9,654 nucleotides of DNA from JBCCJA01 sp039045975 (GCA_039045975.1 JBCCJA010000090.1:1-9654), one strand, 5' to 3'; positions 1 through 7,220 are shown, counted from the first letter of the stretch. Translations and numbers: made by a program. The notes: generated by a model not told the origin, from the letters alone.

Positions 1-75
1 CCCGCCCCGGGGGCCCCCGCGGTGGTGGTGTTCGACACGCCCCCCCCCGGCCCGCCCGGGGGGCCGCCGCGGGCT
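1..75. other. Extreme G/C low-complexity window edge
   Basis: This stretch is built almost only of C and G runs. It includes a perfect 12-bp palindrome at 8-19 (CGGGGGCCCCCG) and a C6/G6 inverted pair at 43-48 and 58-63. I see no gene here: the open frame running from 22 into leuS has a Pro/Arg-rich, low-complexity translation with no family resemblance. The opposite window end (about 9632-9654) is similar, with a G run followed by GGC repeats. Such sequence commonly breaks assemblies, so these may be contig ends. Confidence 0.5.
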
Positions 76-116
76 CGTGTTCTGGGTCTCGAACGCATCC
101 GTTCCCCGCGGTGTCG

Positions 117-145
117 TTGGTCGCGTGCGCGGGCACCGATAGACT
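117..145 (+). promoter_or_regulatory. Possible sigma70-like promoter for leuS
   Basis: A TTGGTC hexamer at 117-122 is followed after exactly 17 nt by TAGACT at 140-145. The first matches the -35 consensus in its TTG, and the second matches the -10 consensus at four of six positions. The -10 element lies 35 nt before the leuS ATG, so the leader would be short. The match is weak and could arise by chance. It is listed because the spacing is ideal and nothing better is visible in the 180-base leader. Confidence 0.3.
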
Positions 146-180
146 CCGCGCGACTTCCGACCCTCCGCGACCGACCGCCG

Positions 181-2817
181 ATGCCCCGCTACGACGCCGC
201 CCGGATCGAGCCGTTCTGGCAGGCCCACTGGGACGAACACAAAACGTTCGAGACGCCGACGCTGCCCGAACGCGACGGCGAGTATCCGGGCGGAAAGCTC
301 TACGCCCTCGACATGTTCCCCTACCCGTCGGGCTCCGGCCTGCACGTCGGGCACCCGGAGGGGTACACCGCGACCGACATCGTCTGCCGCCACGCGCGGA
401 TGAACGGCAAGCACGTCCTGCACCCGATGGGCTGGGACGCGTTCGGGCTCCCGGCCGAACAGCACGCGATCAAAACCGGCGTCCACCCGCGGGTCACGAC
501 GAAGGAGAACATCGACACCTTCCGCCGTCAGCTGAAGGCGCTCGGCTTCAGTTACGACTGGTCCCGCGAGGTCGCGACGACCGACGTCGACTACTTCCGC
601 TGGACGCAGTGGATCTTCCTGGAGCTATACGACACGTGGTTCGATCCCGAGTCAGGCCGAGGTCGGCCGATCGCCGAGCTGCCGATCCCGGGCGAAATCG
701 AATCCGAGGGGGCCGAGGCGGTCCGGCGTTATCAGGACGGCCACCGGCTCGCGTATCAGCACGAGGCGCCGGTCAATTGGTGTCCGGCGTTGGGCACGGT
801 GCTCGCGAACGAAGAGGTCATCGACGGCAAGAGCGAACGGGGCAACCACCCGGTCGAACGGCTGCCGCTGCGGCAATGGATGCTGCGGATCACGGCGTAT
901 GCCGACCGGCTGCTCGACGGGCTGGAAGGCCTCGACTGGCCCGAGTCGGTCAAGGCCCTGCAGCGGAACTGGATCGGGCGTTCGACCGGCGCCGAGGTCG
1001 ACTTCAAGCTGGTCGGCCGGGACGAGGCCCTCCGCGTCTACACGACCCGGCCCGACACGTTGTACGGGGCGACCTACATGGTCGTCGCGCCGGAGCACCC
1101 GCTCGTCGATTCGCTCGTGACCGACGAGACACGCGAAGCCGTCGAGGCCTATCGCCGCGACGCGGCGTTCAAGTCGGACCTCGACCGCACGGAGCTGTCC
1201 AAAGAGAAGACCGGCGTCTTCTCCGGCAGCCACGCCGTCAATCCGCTCACGGGGCAGCCGGTCCCGGTGTGGGTCGCCGATTACGTGCTCATGGGCTACG
1301 GCACTGGGGCGATCATGGCCGTCCCGGCCCACGACACGCGGGACTGGGAATTCGCGACCGCCTTCGACCTCCCGATCGTCCCGGTCGTCGATCCGCCGGC
1401 GAACTGGAAGCCGTCTAAAGACGAACAGAAACTCGCCCGCGAGATCGACGGCGTGACCCGCTACCCGTTCACGGGCGCGGGCACCGCGATCAATTCGGGC
1501 GAATTCGACGGCACGCCGACCGGCGAATTTAAGATCGCAGTTATTAAGAAATTGACGGACGAGGGCGTCGGCTCGGAGGCGGTCAACTACAAGCTCCGCG
1601 ACTGGCTGTTCAGCCGGCAGCATTTTTGGGGCGAGCCGTTCCCTCTGTGGCACGAGCTCGACGCGGACGGAAATCTGACCGGGCTCGTCCGGGTCGAGGA
1701 GAGTCTGCCCGTCGACCTGCCGAAAGACTTCGACTTCAAACCACACGGCCGCCCCGAGCCGCCGCTCGACGAAGCACCGGCCGAGTGGCTGTATAAAACT
1801 GCGGACGACGGCGTACGGCTGAAGCGTGAGACGAACTCGATGCCGCAGTGGGCGGGCTCTTGCTGGTATTACCTGCGGTTCGTCGACCCGCGGAACGGTG
1901 ACCGTTTCGTCGGCGAAGAGGCCGAAAAACATTGGCTGCCGGTCGATCTCTATATCGGCGGGGCCGAGCACGCCGTGTTGCACCTGCTCTACGCGCGGTT
2001 CTGGCACCACGTGCTGTACGACCGCGGCCACGTCTCGACGTCGGAGCCGTTCGGCAAGCTCGTCAACCAGGGCATGATTCTCGGCGAGCCGGAGGCCGAC
2101 GGCCGGGCTTATAAGATGTCGAAGTCACGCGGGAACGTCGTCAACCCGGACGACGTCGTCGCCGACTACGGGGCCGACTCGCTGCGTCTGTATGAGATGT
2201 TCATGGGGCCGCTCGAGCAGACGAAGCCGTGGCAGATGTCGGGCGTCGAGGGCGTCTACCGCTTCCTCGCCCGCGTCTGGCGGACGATCACCGACGAGGA
2301 CGCCGACGAGGTCCGCCTCAATCCGGCGGTCCGCGACGTCGAGCCGACGGAAGAGCAAGAACGTGCGATCTTAAAAACGATCAAGGGTGTCGGCGACGAC
2401 ATCGAAAAGCTCGCGTTCAATACCGCGATCAGCAAAATGATGGAGTTCGTGAACGGTTTCTCCGCCGACAGCGTCCGGCCGAAGTCGGTCGCGGAGCGGT
2501 TCACGCTCGTGCTGGCTCCTTTCGCGCCCCATCTGGCCGAAGAGTTGTGGCGGCTGCTGGGCCATCAGTCGTCCCTTGCTTACGAGCCGTGGCCCGAGGT
2601 CGACGAATCGAAGCTGGTCGAGTCGACGGTCGAAATCCCGGTGCAGGTCAACGGCAAGGTTCGTGCGAAGCTGACGGTCGCGGCGGCCGCGGACCGCGAC
2701 GCGTTGACGGAGGCCGCTCGGTCCGACGCCGCCGTCGCCCGGCACCTCGACGGCAAAAGCGTCGTCAAGGTCGTCGCCGTGCCGGGGCGGATGATCAACT
2801 TCGTCGTCAAAGGCTGA
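181..2817 (+). CDS. leuS: Leucyl-tRNA synthetase
   Basis: Class I aminoacyl-tRNA synthetase that attaches leucine to tRNA-Leu in the cytoplasm, 878 aa. The Rossmann catalytic fold carries the HIGH box as HVGH (residues 55-58) and the second signature as KMSKS (645-649). The CP1 editing domain, which hydrolyses mischarged tRNA, has the threonine-rich TTRPDT (288-293) and the conserved Asp385 in AHDTRD. The anticodon-binding and C-terminal domains follow to the end, so the enzyme looks complete. About 30 extra residues (roughly 154-184) precede NWCP, a layout I associate with planctomycete LeuRS. The Cys cluster that E. coli has after NWCP is absent: 216-221 reads GKSERG. Only about ten residues separate NQGMILG from KMSKS, so the leucine-specific insertion of the E. 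coli enzyme is lacking, as in Bacillus. The ATG at 181 is chosen because MPRYDAARIEPFWQ matches usual LeuRS N-termini and the upstream frame is low-complexity. No Shine-Dalgarno is visible. aspS follows on the same strand. Confidence 0.97.
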   Translation: MPRYDAARIEPFWQAHWDEHKTFETPTLPERDGEYPGGKLYALDMFPYPSGSGLHVGHPEGYTATDIVCRHARMNGKHVLHPMGWDAFGLPAEQHAIKTGVHPRVTTKENIDTFRRQLKALGFSYDWSREVATTDVDYFRWTQWIFLELYDTWFDPESGRGRPIAELPIPGEIESEGAEAVRRYQDGHRLAYQHEAPVNWCPALGTVLANEEVIDGKSERGNHPVERLPLRQWMLRITAYADRLLDGLEGLDWPESVKALQRNWIGRSTGAEVDFKLVGRDEALRVYTTRPDTLYGATYMVVAPEHPLVDSLVTDETREAVEAYRRDAAFKSDLDRTELSKEKTGVFSGSHAVNPLTGQPVPVWVADYVLMGYGTGAIMAVPAHDTRDWEFATAFDLPIVPVVDPPANWKPSKDEQKLAREIDGVTRYPFTGAGTAINSGEFDGTPTGEFKIAVIKKLTDEGVGSEAVNYKLRDWLFSRQHFWGEPFPLWHELDADGNLTGLVRVEESLPVDLPKDFDFKPHGRPEPPLDEAPAEWLYKTADDGVRLKRETNSMPQWAGSCWYYLRFVDPRNGDRFVGEEAEKHWLPVDLYIGGAEHAVLHLLYARFWHHVLYDRGHVSTSEPFGKLVNQGMILGEPEADGRAYKMSKSRGNVVNPDDVVADYGADSLRLYEMFMGPLEQTKPWQMSGVEGVYRFLARVWRTITDEDADEVRLNPAVRDVEPTEEQERAILKTIKGVGDDIEKLAFNTAISKMMEFVNGFSADSVRPKSVAERFTLVLAPFAPHLAEELWRLLGHQSSLAYEPWPEVDESKLVESTVEIPVQVNGKVRAKLTVAAAADRDALTEAARSDAAVARHLDGKSVVKVVAVPGRMINFVVKG

Positions 2818-2833
2818 GACGGCGGAGGCGGGT

Positions 2834-2848
2834 CGCGACGCGGTCGCG
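2834..2848 (+). terminator. GC-rich hairpin just after leuS, possible weak terminator
   Basis: CGCGAC at 2834-2839 pairs perfectly with GTCGCG at 2843-2848 across a 3-nt loop, 16 nt after the leuS stop codon. No T run follows, so it is not a standard intrinsic terminator. It may act as a pause or RNA 3'-end stabilising structure, or be incidental in G/C-rich sequence. Confidence 0.22.
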
Positions 2849-2889
2849 GCGGGCGGGACAGGCGGGCGGGCAGGTCTTACCCTGCCGGA

Positions 2890-2911
2890 GCCGACGCGGC
2901 GTCGCGTCGGC
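2890..2911. promoter_or_regulatory. 8-bp inverted repeat upstream of aspS
   Basis: GCCGACGC (2890-2897) and GCGTCGGC (2904-2911) form a perfect 8-bp stem around the 6-nt loop GGCGTC. The repeat ends 37 nt before the aspS start, in the 131-base spacer after leuS. It could be an operator, a leader hairpin in the aspS message, or a termination/pause structure. No T tract follows, and I recognise no known motif. Confidence 0.3.
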
Positions 2912-2948
2912 ACGGAGTGACACGGCGGACCGAACGGCGAACTTTTCG

Positions 2949-4736
2949 ATGTTGCGAACGAACACCTGCGGCGAATGCCGGCTCGATCACGTCGGCCAGA
3001 CGGTCACGCTCTGCGGCTGGGTCGACAGCTATCGCGACCACGGCGGGCTTGTGTTCATCGACCTGCGTGACCGTTACGGGATCACGCAGGCCGTGTTCAA
3101 TCCCGACGCCGACGCAGAAATGCACGCCGTCGCGCGGGATCTGCGCGCCGAAGACGTCATCGGCGTCACCGGCGAGGTCGTCGCCCGCGGGGAAGGACTG
3201 TCGAATCCGAAGCTCGCAACGGGCGAGGTCGAGGTCAAAGCGACGTCATTGCAGGTGTTCAACAAGTCCCAGACGCCGCCGTTCGAGCCGAACCAGAAGG
3301 ACCTGCCGAACGAGGAATTGCGGCTGCAGTACCGCTTCGTCGACCTGCGGCGGCAGGCGATCCAGGACCGGCTGCACCTGCGGCACCGGCTGGCGGAGGT
3401 AACGAGGAACTACTTCAACGGGCTCGACTTCTGGGAAATCGAGACGCCGATCCTGGGCCGGTCGACGCCCGAGGGGGCCCGCGACTATCTCGTGCCGAGC
3501 CGGGTACATCCGGGGCACTTCTACGCCCTGCCGCAGTCGCCGCAGATCTACAAGCAGATCCTGATGATGAGCGGTTACGACCGCTACTACCAACTGGCCA
3601 GATGCTTTCGCGACGAAGACCTGCGGGCCGACCGGCAGCCCGAGTTCACGCAGATCGACCTCGAGATGGCCTTCGTCGACCGCGAGGACATCCTGTCGGT
3701 CGTCGACGGCCTCGTCGCGGCGTTCGTGAAGGAGATCCGCGGCGAGGACTACACCACGCCGCTGCCGCGGCTGACGTACGCGGAGGCGATGGAACGCTTC
3801 GGCAGCGACAAGCCCGACACGCGGTTCGGCATGGAACTGGTCGACGTCGGTGAGATCGCGGCCGAGGTCGAGTTCGGCGTGTTCAAGAACACGATCGCCG
3901 GCGGCGGCCGGGTCCGCGGCCTCAACGCGAAGGGGGCCGCGTCGAAGTACAGCCGCAAGAACATCGACGAACTGACGAAGTGGGTCGGCGACTACGGGGC
4001 GAAGGGCCTCGCGTTCTTCCGGATCGCGGCCGACGGCGACGGGTTGAAGCTCGATTCGCCGATCGCCAAGTTTTTTGATGCCGAAAAGCAGGCGGCGATT
4101 ATTAAGAAATTCGACGCCGAAGCGGGCGACCTGCTGTTCTTCGTCGCCGACAAAGAGCCGGTCACGCACGCGGCCCTCGGGGCGCTGCGGAACCGGCTCG
4201 GTAAAGAGCTGGAGCTCTATGATCCGAACGAGATGGCTGTGCTGTGGGTGCTCGATTTCCCGCTCGTCACCTGGAACGAGGACGAACAGCGGTGGGACGC
4301 GGAACACCACCCGTTCTGCTCGATCGTCGAGGAAGACGTGCCGAAGATGGAGACCGCCCCGGGCGAGGTGCGGGCGTTGTCGTACGACCTCGTCTGCAAC
4401 GGCTACGAGGCGGCGAGCGGGTCGGTCCGTATCCACGACCCGGAGGTTCAGCAGAAGGTCTTCGACCTGATCGGCATCACGCCGGAGGACGCCGAGGAGC
4501 GGTTCAGCTTCCTGCTGCAGGCGCTCCGCTACGGGGCCCCGCCGCACGCGGGGATCGCGCTGGGTCTCGACCGCTGGGTCATGCTCTTCGCCGGGCACGA
4601 CAACATCCGCGAGGTGATCGCGTTCCCGAAGACGCAGAAGGCGTCCGACCTGCTCAGCGGCGCTCCGAGTGAGGTCGACCGGAAGCAGCTCCAAGAGCTG
4701 TCACTCAAGGTCGACCTGCCGCCTGCGGCGAAGTGA
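2949..4736 (+). CDS. aspS: Aspartyl-tRNA synthetase (bacterial type, probably non-discriminating)
   Basis: Class IIb synthetase that charges tRNA-Asp with aspartate, 595 aa, the normal length for the bacterial form. An N-terminal OB-fold anticodon-binding domain (about 1-105) is followed by the catalytic core. This core has QSPQ at 196-199, motif 2 FRDEDLRADRQPEF at 220-233 with the substrate-binding Arg at 221, the bacteria-specific GAD insertion (about 295-425), and motif 3 GLDR at 539-542. The C-terminal SEVDRKQLQELSLKV is typical. Residue 31 is His in RDHGG, where E. coli has Leu. His at this position is known from non-discriminating enzymes such as that of Pseudomonas aeruginosa, which also form Asp-tRNA-Asn for GatCAB amidation. 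The ATG at 2949 is chosen because MLRTNTCGECRLDHVG matches family N-termini; the frame is open far upstream, but that part overlaps leuS in another frame. No Shine-Dalgarno is seen. The last 32 nt overlap the convergent transporter gene. Confidence 0.97.
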   Translation: MLRTNTCGECRLDHVGQTVTLCGWVDSYRDHGGLVFIDLRDRYGITQAVFNPDADAEMHAVARDLRAEDVIGVTGEVVARGEGLSNPKLATGEVEVKATSLQVFNKSQTPPFEPNQKDLPNEELRLQYRFVDLRRQAIQDRLHLRHRLAEVTRNYFNGLDFWEIETPILGRSTPEGARDYLVPSRVHPGHFYALPQSPQIYKQILMMSGYDRYYQLARCFRDEDLRADRQPEFTQIDLEMAFVDREDILSVVDGLVAAFVKEIRGEDYTTPLPRLTYAEAMERFGSDKPDTRFGMELVDVGEIAAEVEFGVFKNTIAGGGRVRGLNAKGAASKYSRKNIDELTKWVGDYGAKGLAFFRIAADGDGLKLDSPIAKFFDAEKQAAIIKKFDAEAGDLLFFVADKEPVTHAALGALRNRLGKELELYDPNEMAVLWVLDFPLVTWNEDEQRWDAEHHPFCSIVEEDVPKMETAPGEVRALSYDLVCNGYEAASGSVRIHDPEVQQKVFDLIGITPEDAEERFSFLLQALRYGAPPHAGIALGLDRWVMLFAGHDNIREVIAFPKTQKASDLLSGAPSEVDRKQLQELSLKVDLPPAAK

Positions 4737-6087
4737 CGGCGGCCGGTTCTTCGCGCGTCGGCGACGGTTCGTCGGCGACCTCGTCGTTCTCGTCGCGGCC
4801 GAGCGTCACGTCGGACGGGCGGTAGAACAGCGCGATCGGGATCAGCGCGATCGCCAGCGGCGCGAACAGGCGGCTGTAGGTCGCGGTGTCGCGGACGAGC
4901 GGCTCGACGGCCTGATAGAGCAGTCCGCCGAGGATGATGCCGGTCCAATTGCCGACGTTCATCGCGCCGATCATCCGCCCCTTCAGCGACTTCGGCGGAC
5001 GGGCCTGCAGCAGCACGCCGAGCGGGATCGCGAACATCCCCGCCCCGACGCCGGCGAAAAACAGGCACCCGGCACACGTGACCGCGCCGGCGCTCCCGCC
5101 GATCCCGGTCTCCCCGAGGGCCGCGAGGGTTCCGAGTGCCGCGACCATCAGCCACGTCCCGGCGCGCACGATGCCGAACCGGACCCGCCCGCCCGACAGC
5201 CGCCCGGCCAGGAGGCTGCCGACGGCGATCCCGATCGCGACCGTCGAAAATAGCACGCCGGTCAGCGCTTCACCGACACCGAGCTGCCGCATGCCGAGGG
5301 GCGTGCTGAGCACCTGGACCCACGCCGCGATCAGCCAGAAAAAACTCTGCACGATCAGCACGTTGCGGACGGTCGCGTCGGTCCGCAGTAGCGGCCACAA
5401 ATCGCGGTGGATGCCCAGCGACGACCATTCGAACGCGAGGTTCGGGTCGGCGGTCGGCGGATTTCTCAGTCGGAACGCGGTCGCGATCCCGGCGACCGAG
5501 ATCCCGACGGCGATGACCGAGACCTTCCACAGCCCGCCGTCGGCGGCGAGAAACTCGGTCGCGACGCCGGTCACGAGCATGCCGAGCACGATCGCGACGA
5601 ACGTCGTCATCTGGACCAGGCCGGTGACGCGGGGCAGGTCCGACTCGCGGAACATCTCCGGCAGGACCCCGTACTTGGGCGGGCCGAAGAACGCCGTCTG
5701 CACGCCCATGAAGGCGAGTACGATAAGCAGCGTCGTCACCAACGACGGCGACGGGCCGGCGAAAGCGAGATAGGTCGCCAGCCCGGCGAGCATCACGAGC
5801 AGCTCGCCGACCTTGCTCGCGACGATCAGGCCCCGCTTCGGCAGCCGGTCCGACAGCCAGCCGGCGAAGCCGCTGAGGAACAGGATCGGTGCCGCGAAGA
5901 CCGCTTGGGCGAAGCCCGACCGGTCGTCGCCTCCGGCCTCGAGCGTCATCACGCAGGTGAATAACACGAGTTGTTTGAAGACGTTGTCGTTGAACGCGCC
6001 GAGGAACTGCGTCGAGAGCAGGCCGTAGAAGGCCGGGTCTGACTTCAGCGGCGGGAGCGGCCCGGGCTTGCTTTCCGGGCCGCTCAC
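4705..6087 (-). CDS. MFS transporter, LplT-like (lysophospholipid transporter family)
   Basis: Integral membrane protein of 460 aa with about twelve hydrophobic segments between residues 20 and 422. It has the major-facilitator motif A as GWLSDRLPKR (76-85). Two patches, FLGAFNDNVFK (28-38) and GPPKYGVLPEMF (135-146), resemble the LplT transporter and the N-terminal transporter part of Aas proteins. Those proteins flip lysophospholipids across the inner membrane for re-acylation. The acyltransferase and acyl-ACP ligase domains fused in Aas are absent. A polar, acidic and Pro-rich tail (about 423-460) is probably cytoplasmic. The start is GTG at 6087, sharing GTGA with the stop of the upstream Uma2 gene, so translational coupling is likely; no separate ribosome site is seen. 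The TGA stop lies inside the end of aspS on the other strand. The substrate is inferred from family resemblance only; another MFS substrate is possible. Confidence 0.88.
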   Translation of the reverse strand: MSGPESKPGPLPPLKSDPAFYGLLSTQFLGAFNDNVFKQLVLFTCVMTLEAGGDDRSGFAQAVFAAPILFLSGFAGWLSDRLPKRGLIVASKVGELLVMLAGLATYLAFAGPSPSLVTTLLIVLAFMGVQTAFFGPPKYGVLPEMFRESDLPRVTGLVQMTTFVAIVLGMLVTGVATEFLAADGGLWKVSVIAVGISVAGIATAFRLRNPPTADPNLAFEWSSLGIHRDLWPLLRTDATVRNVLIVQSFFWLIAAWVQVLSTPLGMRQLGVGEALTGVLFSTVAIGIAVGSLLAGRLSGGRVRFGIVRAGTWLMVAALGTLAALGETGIGGSAGAVTCAGCLFFAGVGAGMFAIPLGVLLQARPPKSLKGRMIGAMNVGNWTGIILGGLLYQAVEPLVRDTATYSRLFAPLAIALIPIALFYRPSDVTLGRDENDEVADEPSPTREEPAAVTSPQAAGRP

Positions 6088-6785
6088 TTCGCCGCGTCCA
6101 GGATGCGGTCGACCGACGCGATGAAGCCGGGCAGGACCGGTTCGCCGGTCAGGGTGTCGCCGCGGCGGAGTGACTGCTGTCCTCCATCCCGGACATAAAC
6201 TTCGATAACTTCACGCTTCGGGTCGATGATCCAGACGAGTTCGGTGCCTTTCGACAGGTAGTGCTCTCGTTTCGTGCGCATTTCTCCGGGCCGGTTCGAT
6301 GGGGAAATCACCTCCACCGCCACCGTCGGCGCCATTCTTAAATATCCGTCCGACGGGATGACTCCGCCGGGGATATCGGCTCGACGGACGACGGCGACGT
6401 CAGGGACGCGACCGAGTCCGGTATCGAGCCAGAACAGGCCGTCTGCGCCGCAGACGATGAAATCTTTGCGATCGCCCAACCACGCCAGAAGCAGCCCGCC
6501 GATCTTCATTCCGATCGTCGCGGTTTCGAAACTCACGCCTTTCTGCACCAAGACGCCTTCGATCAATTCGCAGACAAGGTCTTCTTGCTCCACGTCGTTC
6601 TCGGTCGCGGCGCCGGGCGGGGGATGCTTGCGAATGCGAAACAGCGGGATGTCGCCGACCCGTTCGGCCAGGTCGGCGGCCGTCAGTTCGACGGCGGCCA
6701 AGCCTGTCTCGCTCGCCGTCAGGGTCGATTCGGGTACGACAGTCGACACGTCAGTTCCTCCGACCGGATCGCCTACATCATACAT
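6084..6785 (-). CDS. Uma2-family (DUF820) putative PD-(D/E)XK nuclease-fold protein
   Basis: A 233-aa protein of the Uma2/DUF820 family, which has a restriction-endonuclease-like fold and is often greatly expanded in planctomycetes and cyanobacteria. Its physiological role is not known. Counting from the ATG, candidate active-site residues are Asp129 (in VPDVAVV), Glu158 (in VAVEVIS) and Lys172, on the following helix before HYLSKG. The WIIDP strand typical of the family follows. The preceding segment, with AERVGDIPLFRIRKHPPPG and ELIEGVLV, is like other planctomycete Uma2 proteins. The first about 40 residues are unlike the family core and probably disordered. ATG at 6785 is preferred; an in-frame TTG at 6812 would add nine residues, and neither has a clear Shine-Dalgarno. 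Three 60-nt lines counted by hand gave about 52-60% G+C, below neighbouring genes. The gene overlaps the transporter start by 4 nt and ends in the same 12 nt (GCGGCGAAGTGA) as aspS. Confidence 0.87.
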   Translation of the reverse strand: MYDVGDPVGGTDVSTVVPESTLTASETGLAAVELTAADLAERVGDIPLFRIRKHPPPGAATENDVEQEDLVCELIEGVLVQKGVSFETATIGMKIGGLLLAWLGDRKDFIVCGADGLFWLDTGLGRVPDVAVVRRADIPGGVIPSDGYLRMAPTVAVEVISPSNRPGEMRTKREHYLSKGTELVWIIDPKREVIEVYVRDGGQQSLRRGDTLTGEPVLPGFIASVDRILDAAK

Positions 6786-6830
6786 GACGGGACCAGTCTC
6801 ACGTCGGTTCAAAGGTGCGTGTGATCACCG

Positions 6831-7211
6831 TTAACCGTCGAACTCCGCCCATCGCGTCCAGGCATAGCTCCACTCCAGCCACAGCCGCGTGACCGACCAC
6901 AGCAGTCGCATGCGGCCGAGTTGGTCTTCGCCGAGCTGTTCCTGCGACGCGACCGACGACTTCATCGCCGCCGTTAGGCCCCAGCGTTCGCCGAGAACTT
7001 TGCACAGATCGTCGGCGGACAGGGGCGGGAGTTCGCCCTGCGGGTCATCGGCCGACCGGACTACGAGGCCGGCGTGAAACGCCATCGCGAACAACTCGAA
7101 CAGCCGGCCGCGGTACGGCTCGACTTCGAGCGGCTTGGTGGCGTCTTCGGCCTCACGCACGACCCGCTCGACCTCGTCAAGGAGCCGCTCTTCGTCGCTG
7201 ACTGTCGCCAT
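6831..7211 (-). CDS. Hypothetical protein, 126 aa, Trp-rich C-terminus
   Basis: I do not recognise this protein. It is 126 aa, probably mostly helical and soluble. There is an acidic N-terminal helix (about 5-25), an aromatic stretch PYRGRLFELFAMAFHAGLV (32-50), a segment LSADDLCKVLGERWGL (64-79), and a C-terminal amphipathic region. The C-terminal region holds five of its six tryptophans (105, 111, 114, 118, 121), suggesting a packing surface for a partner or membrane edge. There is no signal peptide and no full transmembrane helix. The ATG at 7211 is supported by an AGGAAA site 9 nt upstream, one of the few ribosome sites in the window, and the frame is consistently open. It lies 78 nt after the secreted-protein gene and 45 nt before the Uma2 ATG on the same strand. 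It could be a conserved planctomycete protein, but that needs a homology search. Confidence 0.7.
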   Translation of the reverse strand: MATVSDEERLLDEVERVVREAEDATKPLEVEPYRGRLFELFAMAFHAGLVVRSADDPQGELPPLSADDLCKVLGERWGLTAAMKSSVASQEQLGEDQLGRMRLLWSVTRLWLEWSYAWTRWAEFDG

Positions 7212-7220
7212 GTCCCCAGC

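Noticed and set aside
22..180. N-terminal extension of leuS to an upstream start
   Set aside because: The extra 53 residues are Pro/Arg-rich low-complexity sequence, while the ATG at 181 gives the usual LeuRS N-terminus.
652..2031. Long minus-strand open frame (459 codons) inside leuS
   Set aside because: It lies wholly opposite a clear leuS gene. Its translation is Arg/Val/Asp-rich with no domain, as expected for the antisense of G/C-rich codons.
2229..2948. Upstream extension of the aspS frame
   Set aside because: It overlaps leuS in another frame, is Arg-rich without motifs, and the ATG at 2949 matches the family start.
3246..4694. Long minus-strand open frame (482 codons) inside aspS
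   Set aside because: It is the antisense shadow of aspS, made of Arg/Leu/Val/Asp-rich low-complexity sequence without motifs.
4934..5964. Plus-strand open frames within the transporter gene
   Set aside because: They are shadows of the MFS gene, with no hydrophobic pattern or motif of their own.
6786..6812. TTG start giving a nine-residue longer Uma2 protein
   Set aside because: No Shine-Dalgarno supports it, and the ATG at 6785 already leaves a long non-conserved leader before the Uma2 core.
6821..6828. Palindrome GTGATCAC as a possible operator
   Set aside because: Eight bases are too few to support a call, and there is no second copy or promoter nearby.
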